Assembly: GCA_017608525.1 (NCBI GenBank)
Contig: JAFCFS010000005.1
Coordinates: forward strand, 1-32,389
Reading direction: 5' to 3'
Source: Candidatus Woesearchaeota archaeon
GTDB lineage: Archaea > Nanobdellota > Nanobdellia > SCGC-AAA011-G17 > GW2011-AR17
Length of the DNA: 32,389 bases
This document shows positions 7,515 through 15,474 of this stretch, piece by piece (position 1 is the first letter of the stretch; each line of letters starts with the position of its first letter). A program made the position numbers and the translations under genes. The notes under the pieces were generated by a model, which saw only the letters and a program-made list of their open reading frames with translations, ran no database searches and was not told the DNA's origin.

Positions 7515-7979
7515 ATGAATAAAAAAATTAAAGGGCTCATTAGAGAGGAAAAAAATCTAGTAAAAATCCTGTTAGAAGTTCAAAAAGAAATAGGCTATTT
7601 GCCAAAGGAAATTATGGAATATATATCAAAAGAGAAAAACATTCCATTAAGTAAGGTTTATAGGATAGCTACATTTTATAAGGCATTTAGTTTAACCCCT
7701 AAAGGAAAATTTCATATCAAAGTATGTTCAGGAACAGCATGTCATGTTAGAGGAAGCGAAAATCTTTTGAACTTTTTGTGTAAGTATACAGGAAGCGAGC
7801 CTGGAAAAATAAGCAAAGATGGAAAGTATAGCATTGAGAAAGTTAATTGTTTGGGAGTTTGTGCAATCGGACCAGTTGCGGTAATTAATGGAAAATATTA
7901 TGGGAAACTCAATCAACTAAAATTAAAAAAATTGCTTGAGAAGATCGAAAATGAAGATAAAGAACGTGAAAGAATTTGA
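7515..7979 (+). CDS. NuoE/HydC-like [2Fe-2S] subunit of an NAD(P)H module
   Basis: This is a thioredoxin-fold ferredoxin of 154 residues, like the 24-kDa subunit of complex I and the gamma/C subunit of multimeric hydrogenases. An N-terminal helical domain contains Q-K-E-I-G-Y-L-P. The cluster ligands are C-S-G-T-A-C (C-x4-C) and C-L-G-V-C (C-x3-C), followed by the expected A-I-G-P-V-A-V-I-N-G-x-Y-Y-G. It normally pairs with a NuoF-like flavoprotein, which follows with a 29-nt overlap. First gene of an operon running to 14217. All four cysteines are present, so it should hold its cluster. Confidence 0.93.
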   Translation: MNKKIKGLIREEKNLVKILLEVQKEIGYLPKEIMEYISKEKNIPLSKVYRIATFYKAFSLTPKGKFHIKVCSGTACHVRGSENLLNFLCKYTGSEPGKISKDGKYSIEKVNCLGVCAIGPVAVINGKYYGKLNQLKLKKLLEKIENEDKERERI

Positions 7980-9744
7980 AGAATTTAAGAGAAATATAGC
8001 AAAAAGGAAAAAGGATATAGTTATAAGTGTATCTTCTGGAACTTGTGGGTTGGCTAAAGGTGCGGAAGAAGTTTTTGAAGCATTAAAAAAGGAAATTGAA
8101 ATTAATGGCCTGGAAAAGAAAATAGAAATAAAAGCAACCGGATGTCATGGATTTTGCCAATATGAACCAACTGTAGTTATAAAAAAGAATGATCTGGAGG
8201 TTATTTTGATAAATGTGAACGAAAAAGATAGTAAAAAAATTATCGAAAGTGCATTGAGGAGAAAAAAATCCTATACTCCAAAAGAAATTAAAGAATTTGT
8301 TTCAAAACAAAAGAGAATATTGCTGGAAAATAATAAATATGTTGATCCCAAAAATATAGAAGATTATATTGCTATAGGTGGCTATACATCACTTTCTAAG
8401 GCATTAAATATGGAAGGAAAAGAAATTGTAGAGATAGTGAAAAAATCTGGTTTAAGGGGGAGGGGAGGAGCAGGCTTTCCAACTGGTAAAAAATGGGACA
8501 TGTGCAGGAACCAGAAAAGCGATAAAAAATATATAATTTGCAATGCTGATGAAGGTGATCCTGGTGCATACATGAATAGGGCATTGCTTGAAGGAAATCC
8601 GCACCTTATTATAGAGGGCATGATTATTGGTGCATATGCTATTGGAGCTGATGAAGGAATAATTTATGTAAGGTCAGAATACCCTTTAGCTGTAAAGAAT
8701 CTTGAAATTGCAATAAAACAAGCAGAGGAATACGGATTTTTGGGTGAGAATATCTTATCTTCAGGATTTAATTTTAAGTTAAAAATATTTGAAGGAGCAG
8801 GAGCTTTTGTTTGTGGTGAAGAGACTGCTCTTATTTCCTCAATTGAGGGGTTTGCAGGAGAACCAAGGCTTAGACCTCCTTATCCAGCTGAAAAAGGGCT
8901 GTATGGGAAGCCGACAAATATAAATAATGTTGAGACATGGGCAAATGTACCTTTTATAATTGCATACGGTTGGAAATGGTTCTCTTCTATTGGAACAGGA
9001 AAAAGCAAGGGTACAAAAATATTTTCTTTGGTTGGTAAGGTTAAAAATACTGGTTTGGTTGAAGTACCTTTTGGAACTACTCTTAGAGAAGTTATCTATG
9101 AAATTGGTGGTGGTATAAAAGATGGAAAATTCAAAGCTGTTCAAATAGGAGGTCCTTCAGGAGGATGTATTCCTGAAAAATCATTGGATAAAAAGCTAGA
9201 TTATGAAGAAATTAGTGAAAGTGGAGCAATCATGGGTTCAGGAGGATTAATAGTTATGGACGAAAAAACATGTGTTGTTGATGTTGCCAAATACTTTACA
9301 AACTTTTTAAGGTACGAAAGTTGCGGAAAATGCAACTCATGTAGAGAAGGTCTAAATCAAATGTATGCAATATTAGATAGAATAACAAAAGGAAAAGGAA
9401 AACTAGAAGACCTTACTCTTTTGGAAGAACTTGGAGAATATATTAAAAAAGCCTCTCTTTGCGGGCTTGGAAAAACAGCACCAAACCCTGTATTAACTAC
9501 ACTTAAATACTTCAAAAATGAATACTTGGCTCATATAAAAGAGAAAAAGTGTCCAGCTGGTGTTTGCAAGGAACTAATTGAATATTCCATTGAAAAAGAA
9601 AAATGTGTTGGCTGTGGAAAATGTAATGAAGTTTGCAGTACTGGAGCAATAGATTTGGAGAATTACAAGATAGAGAAGGAAAAATGCATCAAATGCGGCG
9701 CATGTTATGAGGTATGCAAGAAAGGTGCTATTACGATAAAATGA
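7951..9744 (+). CDS. NuoF/HydB-like FMN and NAD(P)H-binding subunit with ferredoxin tail
   Basis: This is the diaphorase subunit (597 residues) that exchanges electrons between NAD(P)H and iron-sulphur clusters. Order: thioredoxin-like N-domain (C32 and C65/C69 region, G-T-C-G-L-A-K-G-A); FMN/NADH core with G-L-R-G-R-G-G-A-G-F-P-T-G-K-K-W (about 167-182) and C-N-A-D-E-G-D-P-G-A-Y (about 197-207); [4Fe-4S] motif E-S-C-G-K-C-N-S-C-R-E-G (about 456-467) with its distal Cys near 504; then a 2x[4Fe-4S] ferredoxin domain at about 547-597. This architecture is the long HydB/HndC form of multimeric hydrogenases and related enzymes rather than the short complex I NuoF. ATG 7951 overlaps nuoE. The next gene starts in an ATGA overlap. 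Confidence 0.94.
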   Translation: MKIKNVKEFEEFKRNIAKRKKDIVISVSSGTCGLAKGAEEVFEALKKEIEINGLEKKIEIKATGCHGFCQYEPTVVIKKNDLEVILINVNEKDSKKIIESALRRKKSYTPKEIKEFVSKQKRILLENNKYVDPKNIEDYIAIGGYTSLSKALNMEGKEIVEIVKKSGLRGRGGAGFPTGKKWDMCRNQKSDKKYIICNADEGDPGAYMNRALLEGNPHLIIEGMIIGAYAIGADEGIIYVRSEYPLAVKNLEIAIKQAEEYGFLGENILSSGFNFKLKIFEGAGAFVCGEETALISSIEGFAGEPRLRPPYPAEKGLYGKPTNINNVETWANVPFIIAYGWKWFSSIGTGKSKGTKIFSLVGKVKNTGLVEVPFGTTLREVIYEIGGGIKDGKFKAVQIGGPSGGCIPEKSLDKKLDYEEISESGAIMGSGGLIVMDEKTCVVDVAKYFTNFLRYESCGKCNSCREGLNQMYAILDRITKGKGKLEDLTLLEELGEYIKKASLCGLGKTAPNPVLTTLKYFKNEYLAHIKEKKCPAGVCKELIEYSIEKEKCVGCGKCNEVCSTGAIDLENYKIEKEKCIKCGACYEVCKKGAITIK

Positions 9745-10472
9745 AAGATAAAGTAGAAATCAAAATTGATGGAAAGGAATTAATTGTTCCTAGTAGTGCA
9801 ACAATTCTTGATGTTGCTAATGAAATAGGAATATATATACCAACCTTATGTCATAATGATGCACTAAAACCATATGCTTCATGTAGAATGTGTTTGGTAG
9901 AAATCTACACAAACGGAAGAAAAAGAATTGTCACTGCTTGCAATTATAAAGTAGAGAATGGATTAGAGGTTTATACTACAACTAAGGAGGTAGAGAAACT
10001 AAGAAAAATAAACATAGAAATCCTCTTGGCAAAAGCACCTGATTCGAAGAAAATTCAAGATTTGGCATTTAAATTGGGGGTTTCTGAAACAAGATTCAAA
10101 AAGGAAAAAGGGAATAGCTGTATTCTATGTGGTTTATGTGCAAGAATCTGCGAAGAAATTGTTGGTGCAAGCGCAATCAACTTTTATGATAGGGGGAACA
10201 AAAGAAAAATTGGGCCTCCATTTGGCGAGCCATCAGAAGATTGCATAGGATGCGGAATGTGTGCTTATGTTTGCCCGACAAATACGATAGAAATAATAGA
10301 AAAAGATGGAAAAAGAATAATTGAGCCATGGGGAAAAGAAGTTAAAATGAAGAAATGTGAAAAGTGTGGAAATTATTTCATTCCCCAACCACTTGCAAAT
10401 AAATTGGAGAAAGAATTTGGGCTTAAAGACGCATTTAAGTATTGCCCAAAATGTAAAAATGGAAAAGGATGA
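9741..10472 (+). CDS. HoxU / NuoG-N-like iron-sulphur subunit without catalytic domain
   Basis: The protein has 243 residues. A plant-type [2Fe-2S] domain has ligands C37, C48, C51 and C67. Two [4Fe-4S] motifs follow: C127/C130/C133/C137 and C168/C171/C174/C178. A C-terminal zinc-ribbon-like part has C206/C209 and C235/C238. The His/Cys motif that holds complex I cluster N5, normally between the [2Fe-2S] and [4Fe-4S] domains, is absent: that stretch (about 95-118) has no His or Cys. There is no H-cluster hydrogenase or molybdopterin domain. It is probably the electron-wire subunit of the diaphorase with the two preceding genes. ATG 9741 overlaps the NuoF-like stop (ATGA). Confidence 0.88.
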   Translation: MKDKVEIKIDGKELIVPSSATILDVANEIGIYIPTLCHNDALKPYASCRMCLVEIYTNGRKRIVTACNYKVENGLEVYTTTKEVEKLRKINIEILLAKAPDSKKIQDLAFKLGVSETRFKKEKGNSCILCGLCARICEEIVGASAINFYDRGNKRKIGPPFGEPSEDCIGCGMCAYVCPTNTIEIIEKDGKRIIEPWGKEVKMKKCEKCGNYFIPQPLANKLEKEFGLKDAFKYCPKCKNGKG

Positions 10473-11517
10473 AGCAATAAAAATTTTGGCTAAGGAACTA
10501 GTTAAATTGGGCTATATTGAAAAGATGGATTATTTCCAATTCAGTTTGGTTAAGGACAAAGAAAATTATGGATTTGTTCCTTTTTCTACCGAATATACAT
10601 ATGGACCATATGGAACGCTGGAAGAAAAATTAGCTAAGAGGTATGGAGCAAATTACATAATTTCCCTTAAAAAGATTTGTAACGACTCTTACTTCATTCC
10701 AGTAGCGTATATAGGAAAAAATGAAGCAAGAATACTCAATGAAACATATTATAAAAATATACCAAAAAATTTAGAGATCGCAATGAAAGAATTAGGTATT
10801 AAGTGTTATTCAACCCTTTACCGTATTTATATGAACGGATTTCCTTTTTGGGATGGTGACTTACTTAAAAATCTGGGCTTTGATATCTTCCAAATTGTTA
10901 AAACAAATTTTGATGAAGGATCATGTTACGTAATGAGAATTTATCCAAAAAAAGGGGATCATAAATTTACTTTTAAACACTCTCAAATAGAAGAGTATAT
11001 AGAAGATAACAAGAGAGGCATACATTTCGAAAAAAAGGATAAAGATTTTTGTACATTCGTTTTTAAATTGCCAAAGAAGGAGCAAAATGTTGAGGTTAAT
11101 AGAATATGGATATCTACAAATTCGATACCTTTAGACGAAGTTTTCCATTATCTTTATTACAATAAACCTGAAGATTTTAAATTTTATTGGAATGAAATAA
11201 GGGATTCAAAGGTTAAGAAAGACTTGGTTTCCTATATAGATACATTTAAAAACAGAAATCTAGAACTTGATTGCTTCTTGTTGAAAATTGGCTTTGATGT
11301 TAAAACAGAATGGCTAGACTTATATAAATCAAAGAATAAAGAGGCTGCAAAATTCTTTATTGTATATTTTATAAAAGCATCAATAGAGGAGAGAAAACAC
11401 ATTTTAAAGGTGCTAATTAATGAAAGAGATAAAAATGAAGAAATTGATAAATACCTCTCAGAAAATCATTCACAATTAATAAAGGAAGTAATCAGGGAGG
11501 AATACAATGAAATTTAA
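10459..11517 (+). CDS. Unknown 352-residue protein inside the redox operon
   Basis: No family recognised. It starts at ATG 10459, overlapping the previous gene by 14 nt, and ends overlapping the KorD-like gene by 11 nt, so it is embedded in the operon. The protein is soluble, with no membrane segments. It is rich in aromatic residues (many Y, F, W), with scattered single cysteines and no Cys cluster motif. The N-terminus (about 1-150) contains Y-G-F-V-P-F-S-T-E-Y-T-Y-G-P-Y-G and the C-terminal 90 residues are helical and charged. It could be an accessory, assembly or regulatory factor for the redox complex. That is inferred only from position. Confidence 0.75.
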   Translation: MEKDEAIKILAKELVKLGYIEKMDYFQFSLVKDKENYGFVPFSTEYTYGPYGTLEEKLAKRYGANYIISLKKICNDSYFIPVAYIGKNEARILNETYYKNIPKNLEIAMKELGIKCYSTLYRIYMNGFPFWDGDLLKNLGFDIFQIVKTNFDEGSCYVMRIYPKKGDHKFTFKHSQIEEYIEDNKRGIHFEKKDKDFCTFVFKLPKKEQNVEVNRIWISTNSIPLDEVFHYLYYNKPEDFKFYWNEIRDSKVKKDLVSYIDTFKNRNLELDCFLLKIGFDVKTEWLDLYKSKNKEAAKFFIVYFIKASIEERKHILKVLINERDKNEEIDKYLSENHSQLIKEVIREEYNEI

Positions 11518-11815
11518 AATTGAAATCCTAGAGGATATTTGCAAAGGATGTGGGCTTTGCGTTAGCTTTTGCCCAAAACAACTATTTAAGATTTCTGAAA
11601 AAATAAATATTAAAGGATATCATCCAGCGGAATGGATTGGAAGACCATATTTCATAAGTGAAGAAAAATTTGAAAAATTAGAAAAGGAGAAGAAAAATTT
11701 AATAAGTTGTGTTGGTTGTGGTGTTTGTTATAATGTTTGTCCTGAAGCAGCAATTAAAATATACAAAGAGGCAATGGGTGTTGAATTTAAAAATGAAAAA
11801 AAATCTGGAAAATAA
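11507..11815 (+). CDS. korD: KorD-like 2x[4Fe-4S] ferredoxin subunit
   Basis: This is the delta subunit (102 residues) of a four-subunit 2-oxoacid:ferredoxin oxidoreductase. It passes electrons from the thiamine-diphosphate subunit to external ferredoxin. Both cluster motifs are complete: C12/C15/C18/C22 and C68/C71/C74/C78. The intervening insert has G-Y-H-P-A, typical of the Kor/Vor delta subunits. It is followed by the alpha, beta and gamma subunits in the order D-A-B-C, the layout used by archaeal 2-oxoglutarate oxidoreductases. GGGAGGAATACA precedes its ATG. Confidence 0.9.
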   Translation: MKFKIEILEDICKGCGLCVSFCPKQLFKISEKINIKGYHPAEWIGRPYFISEEKFEKLEKEKKNLISCVGCGVCYNVCPEAAIKIYKEAMGVEFKNEKKSGK

Positions 11816-12923
11816 GATCGAAAAGATTTTAATAAAAGGAAACGATGCTGTTGTTGAGGCAGCATTGAGGTCAGGTCTAAATGGATTTTTTGGTTATCCA
11901 ATCACTCCAGCTAGTGAAATTATCGAAGGATTTGCGAAAGCTTATTATGAGGATTTAGAAAGAAAAAAGAAAGGACTAAAGCCAAAATATCCAGAGTTTC
12001 AGGTTTTTTTGCAAATGGAAAGCGAAATTGCCTCAATTAATGCCGCGCTTGGTGGGGCTGCTACTGGAAAAAGGGTGCTGACTGCATCCTCAAGTCCCGG
12101 TATAAGTTTAAAACAGGAAGGAATTTCCTATATTGCTGGTTGCGAACTACCTGTGGCTATAATTGATGTGATGCGAGGAGGTCCTGGTTTGGGGAACATA
12201 GCCCCAGAACAAGGAGATTACTTTCAAACTGTTAAAGGAGGAGGTCATGGGGATTACAGATTAATAACCCTTGCTCCCAATTCAGTTCAAGAATTGGCCG
12301 AATTTACTTGCGAAATATTTGAATTGGCAGACAAATATAGAAATCCAGCTGTTTTACTTTACGATGGTTATTTGGGTCAAATGAAGGAAGGAGTTATTTT
12401 TCCAAAAGTCAAAGCGAAAAATTACGATAGGAGCAGTTGGGCTGCAGATGGTAACAAGAAAGGAAGGGAAAAACATATAATTACATCAATTTATATAGCA
12501 CCCGAAGATATGGAAAAGCATAAATTGAGATTGAAGAGAAAATACGATTTGATTGAAGAAAAAGAAGTTAGATTTGAGAACTATAAATCAGATGATGCAG
12601 ACATTGTTATTGTTGCTTATGGAATTGTTTCAAGGATTGCAAAGGATGTTGTTGAAAAAGCAAGAAAAGAAGGAATCAAAGTTGGTTTATTGAGACCTAT
12701 AACTTTATGGCCATTTCCAAAAAAAGAAATTTCACAAATAGCTGATAATGCAAAAGCAATCTTAACAGTCGAGTTGAACATGCTCGGCCAGATGAATGAG
12801 GATGTGCTTATTTCAGCCAACGGAAAATGCCCAGTAGAATTTTATGGAAGATGTGGAGGGGTTATACCTAAAGAAAAGGAGATACTTGAAAAAATTTTGG
12901 AGATAAACAGGAAGGTAAAATGA
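11793..12923 (+). CDS. korA: 2-oxoacid:ferredoxin oxidoreductase alpha subunit (KorA type)
   Basis: Alpha subunit of 376 residues. The N-terminal pyrimidine-binding domain has G-N-D-A-V-V-E-A-A-L and G-Y-P-I-T-P-A-S-E-I, with the catalytic Glu in Q-M-E-S-E-I-A. R-G-G-P-G-L-G follows, and the C-terminal transketolase-like domain ends with the E-L-N-M-L-G-Q-M segment typical of KorA. The complex decarboxylates a 2-oxoacid to its acyl-CoA, reducing ferredoxin. 2-Oxoglutarate is the most likely substrate from subunit order and motifs, but 2-oxoisovalerate-type enzymes are close relatives. ATG 11793 lies inside korD. Its stop overlaps the beta-subunit start (ATGA). Confidence 0.92.
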   Translation: MKKNLENKIEKILIKGNDAVVEAALRSGLNGFFGYPITPASEIIEGFAKAYYEDLERKKKGLKPKYPEFQVFLQMESEIASINAALGGAATGKRVLTASSSPGISLKQEGISYIAGCELPVAIIDVMRGGPGLGNIAPEQGDYFQTVKGGGHGDYRLITLAPNSVQELAEFTCEIFELADKYRNPAVLLYDGYLGQMKEGVIFPKVKAKNYDRSSWAADGNKKGREKHIITSIYIAPEDMEKHKLRLKRKYDLIEEKEVRFENYKSDDADIVIVAYGIVSRIAKDVVEKARKEGIKVGLLRPITLWPFPKKEISQIADNAKAILTVELNMLGQMNEDVLISANGKCPVEFYGRCGGVIPKEKEILEKILEINRKVK

Positions 12924-13684
12924 AAAAGAAAAATTTAGAATATATTTTGAAAAGTCCGAAAGTCGAAGCATTTCAGAACAAAACACATTATTGTCCCGGA
13001 TGCGGTCATGGAATATTGCATAAATTATTGGGTGATGCAATGGACGAACTGGGAATAAAAGACATCACAATTTTTATAGACTCTGTCGGATGCTCTGTTT
13101 TTGCCTATAACTACTTTGATTGTGATCATATTCAAGTACCACACGGAAGAGCTCCTGCTGTTGCAACTGCTGTGAAAAGATTAAGACCTGATAAAATTGT
13201 AATAACTTACCAGGGAGATGGTGATCTAGCTGCAATTGGTACTGCAGAAATAATTCATGCTGCAAACAGAGGAGAAAATATAACAATAATCTTTGTGAAT
13301 AATGCTATTTATGGAATGACTGGAGGACAACTTGCTCCAACAACTTTGATAAAGCAAAAGAGCACAACAACACCTCGTGGAAGATTTGCTACAGAATTTG
13401 GTTACCCTTTAAAGATATGTGAAATGCTAAATACATTAAAGGCTCCGGCATACTTGGAGAGGGTTGCTTTATATGATCCATTACACATAAAAAAAGCAAA
13501 AGAAGCTGTGAAAAAAGCATTAAGGATGCAAATAAAAGGGAAAGGCTTCTCTCTTGTTGAAGTGCTTTCACATTGCCCTACAAACTGGAAGATGACACCT
13601 GAGGAATCAATGAAATTTGTTAAGGAAAAGATGGAAAAATACTACCCATTAAAAATATTTAGAGATAGGGAGTTTAAAAAATGA
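12920..13684 (+). CDS. korB: 2-oxoacid:ferredoxin oxidoreductase beta subunit (KorB type)
   Basis: This is the thiamine-diphosphate-binding subunit of 254 residues. C-P-G-C-G-H-G (residues 24-30) supplies iron-sulphur ligands, with a later S-H-C-P-T-N-W cysteine. The thiamine/Mg motif runs from G-D-G-D-L to N-N-A-I-Y-G-M-T-G-G-Q. The G-M-T-G-G-Q form is that of Kor/Vor enzymes; pyruvate oxidoreductases have N-T-G-x-Q. It has ATGA overlaps with both the alpha gene upstream and the gamma gene downstream, indicating tight translational coupling. Confidence 0.93.
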   Translation: MKKKNLEYILKSPKVEAFQNKTHYCPGCGHGILHKLLGDAMDELGIKDITIFIDSVGCSVFAYNYFDCDHIQVPHGRAPAVATAVKRLRPDKIVITYQGDGDLAAIGTAEIIHAANRGENITIIFVNNAIYGMTGGQLAPTTLIKQKSTTTPRGRFATEFGYPLKICEMLNTLKAPAYLERVALYDPLHIKKAKEAVKKALRMQIKGKGFSLVEVLSHCPTNWKMTPEESMKFVKEKMEKYYPLKIFRDREFKK

Positions 13685-14217
13685 GCGTAAAATTGATAAT
13701 CTCAGGTTTTGGAGGACAAGGGGTTTTGTTACTTGGAGATATAATTGCATACTCAGCTCTTAAAGAGGGAAAAAATGTTACATGGGTGCCAAGCTATGGT
13801 CCGGAGTCAAGAGGCGGAACATGTAATTGCCAAGTAATTTGCTCTGAGAAAAGTATAGGTTCTCCAGTAGTTGACGAACCAGATATTTTAATCGCATTTA
13901 ATCTACCTTCTGTTGATAAATTTATGAAAACTGTTAAAAAAGGCGGAATAATGCTTTATGACTCCTCCCTAGTTAAAGAAAAACCAAAAAGAGACGATAT
14001 AAAAATATACGGAATTCCTGCAACTGAAATAAGTGATGTAGCCAATATGGTCATGCTCGGCGCTTATATAGAATTAACCAAAAATATAAAACTCGAAACA
14101 GTAGTAAATTTAGCCTTACCTGAAAAATTAAAAGGTGGCAAAGAAAAATTTATCCCTAAAAATATCAAAGCGATTAAAAAAGGAATAGAGTATGTTTTAA
14201 AAAATTTCAACTTTTAA
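13681..14217 (+). CDS. korC: 2-oxoacid:ferredoxin oxidoreductase gamma subunit (KorC type)
   Basis: This 178-residue gamma subunit binds coenzyme A in this enzyme family. It has G-F-G-G-Q-G-V-L-L-L-G near the N-terminus, then S-Y-G-P-E-S-R-G-G-T-C, both diagnostic of the POR/KOR gamma fold. It is the last gene of the operon. Its 3' end overlaps the 3' end of the convergent treT gene by 11 bp, so there is no spacer for separate terminators. Confidence 0.93.
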   Translation: MSVKLIISGFGGQGVLLLGDIIAYSALKEGKNVTWVPSYGPESRGGTCNCQVICSEKSIGSPVVDEPDILIAFNLPSVDKFMKTVKKGGIMLYDSSLVKEKPKRDDIKIYGIPATEISDVANMVMLGAYIELTKNIKLETVVNLALPEKLKGGKEKFIPKNIKAIKKGIEYVLKNFNF

Positions 14218-15427
14218 TTTTTAAAATATCTTTAAACATCCTAATATAATCCAATAGATGTCTAGTGATTAAGAAGTTTTTCCTTACGTACTCTTTTCCA
14301 AATTTACCCATTTCAGCAGCCTTTCTTTTATTCTTAAGGAGATAAATAACTTTTTTGGCGCAATCCTCAATACTGTTAATTAAGAATCCATTTTTTCCAT
14401 TTTTAATTTGCAAAGGAATACCTCCGACATTTCCACCTACGACTGGTGTTCCTTTCCACAGAGCTTCACTAACTGTAAGCGCAAACCCTTCTCTTAAACT
14501 TTTTTGTATAATTACACTTGAAACCCTCTGGAGTGTGTTGACAAGTATATCATTTTCATATTTTCTTTTTGCAATAACTACCTGAACGTCTTTCTCTTTC
14601 TCTGTTTTCTCAAGTACCTTTTCATAAATATATGGTCCTTCTGGATCGTCTCTTGCCATATTGCCCATCAAAACCAATTTGCAATCTACTTTTTTCTTTA
14701 CAATCTTAAATGCCTCAATCACACCAAGAGGGTCTTTCCATTTATCAAATCTTGAAATTTGTGCTATAATTGGTTTGTCCAAATCAATTTTGTACTTCTT
14801 CAATATTTGATGCTGTTCTTTCTCGCTAAGTTCCCTATTTTTATCTGTTAATGGATCAATCGATGGGGGTATTATGTACTCCTTTATCAACCCTTTTTTG
14901 TATTCCCACATTGAAACAACCATGGCATCGTATTTTTTAATATAAGTCTTGATGTAATTCCAAGTTTTTCTGTATGGTGAAGAAAGATCTATATGACATC
15001 TCCAAATCCATGGACAAATTTTTTTTGTGTATTTAATTAAGGCTGCTGGTTGTGGGTCATGTATAATAACAATGTCTTGCTTATTCCATCCTATTGTCTT
15101 TGAGTTTATTTTGTTCCATTTTTCGTATAATTTTTTTTCAGATTGAGTTATAACACATTTCTCACCTTGAAGGGAGTTATGAAATTTTTTAGTAACGGTA
15201 AAAAATTCGTATGGTGCATTAATTATTTTCCAGTCAGCATCTAGACCTGTGTCACTCATTAAAGGGATAAGGCTTTGGAGCATTTCTGCAACTCCACCGC
15301 CCTTTAAAGTAGAATTTATGTGCAATACTTTTTTTCCTTTAATCGGCAAAACTTCTTTTTCGATTTTTTCTATAACTTCTTGCCCAACAATTTTTTCATA
15401 ATCTTTTAGAGATCTTTTGTTAAGCAT
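14207..15427 (-). CDS. treT: Trehalose glycosyltransferring synthase (GT4 family)
   Basis: TreT links the glucose of a nucleotide-glucose to free glucose, giving trehalose (or the reverse). The protein has 406 residues. The N-terminal Rossmann domain contains V-L-H-I-N-S-T-x-x-G-G-G-V-A-E-M-L, then F-H-N-x-L-Q-G and I-H-D-P-Q-P-A-A-L, all characteristic of TreT. The C-terminal donor domain has R-F-D-K-W-K-D-P and the E-G-F-A-L-T-V-S-E-A-L motif, then P-V-V-G-G-N-V-G-G-I. ATG 15427 is used: the frame is open further upstream, but that part is hydrophobic AT-rich intergenic sequence and a TATA-like box is centred 27 nt before 15427. It may supply compatible solute or reserve carbohydrate. Confidence 0.9.
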   Translation of the reverse strand: MLNKRSLKDYEKIVGQEVIEKIEKEVLPIKGKKVLHINSTLKGGGVAEMLQSLIPLMSDTGLDADWKIINAPYEFFTVTKKFHNSLQGEKCVITQSEKKLYEKWNKINSKTIGWNKQDIVIIHDPQPAALIKYTKKICPWIWRCHIDLSSPYRKTWNYIKTYIKKYDAMVVSMWEYKKGLIKEYIIPPSIDPLTDKNRELSEKEQHQILKKYKIDLDKPIIAQISRFDKWKDPLGVIEAFKIVKKKVDCKLVLMGNMARDDPEGPYIYEKVLEKTEKEKDVQVVIAKRKYENDILVNTLQRVSSVIIQKSLREGFALTVSEALWKGTPVVGGNVGGIPLQIKNGKNGFLINSIEDCAKKVIYLLKNKRKAAEMGKFGKEYVRKNFLITRHLLDYIRMFKDILKIKS

Positions 15428-15449
15428 AAAGATAAGTAGGAAGAAATAG

Positions 15450-15458
15450 TATATAAAA
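15450..15458 (-). promoter_or_regulatory. TATA-like box of treT
   Basis: TTTTATATA on the minus strand is centred 27 nt upstream of ATG 15427, the spacing seen for leaderless starts in this window. Confidence 0.55.
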
Positions 15459-15474
15459 TTTAAGAAATAAAAAA

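Noticed and set aside
7515-10472. Bidirectional [FeFe] or [NiFe] hydrogenase operon
   Set aside because: The subunits resemble hydrogenase diaphorase parts, but no H-cluster or NiFe large subunit is present in the operon.
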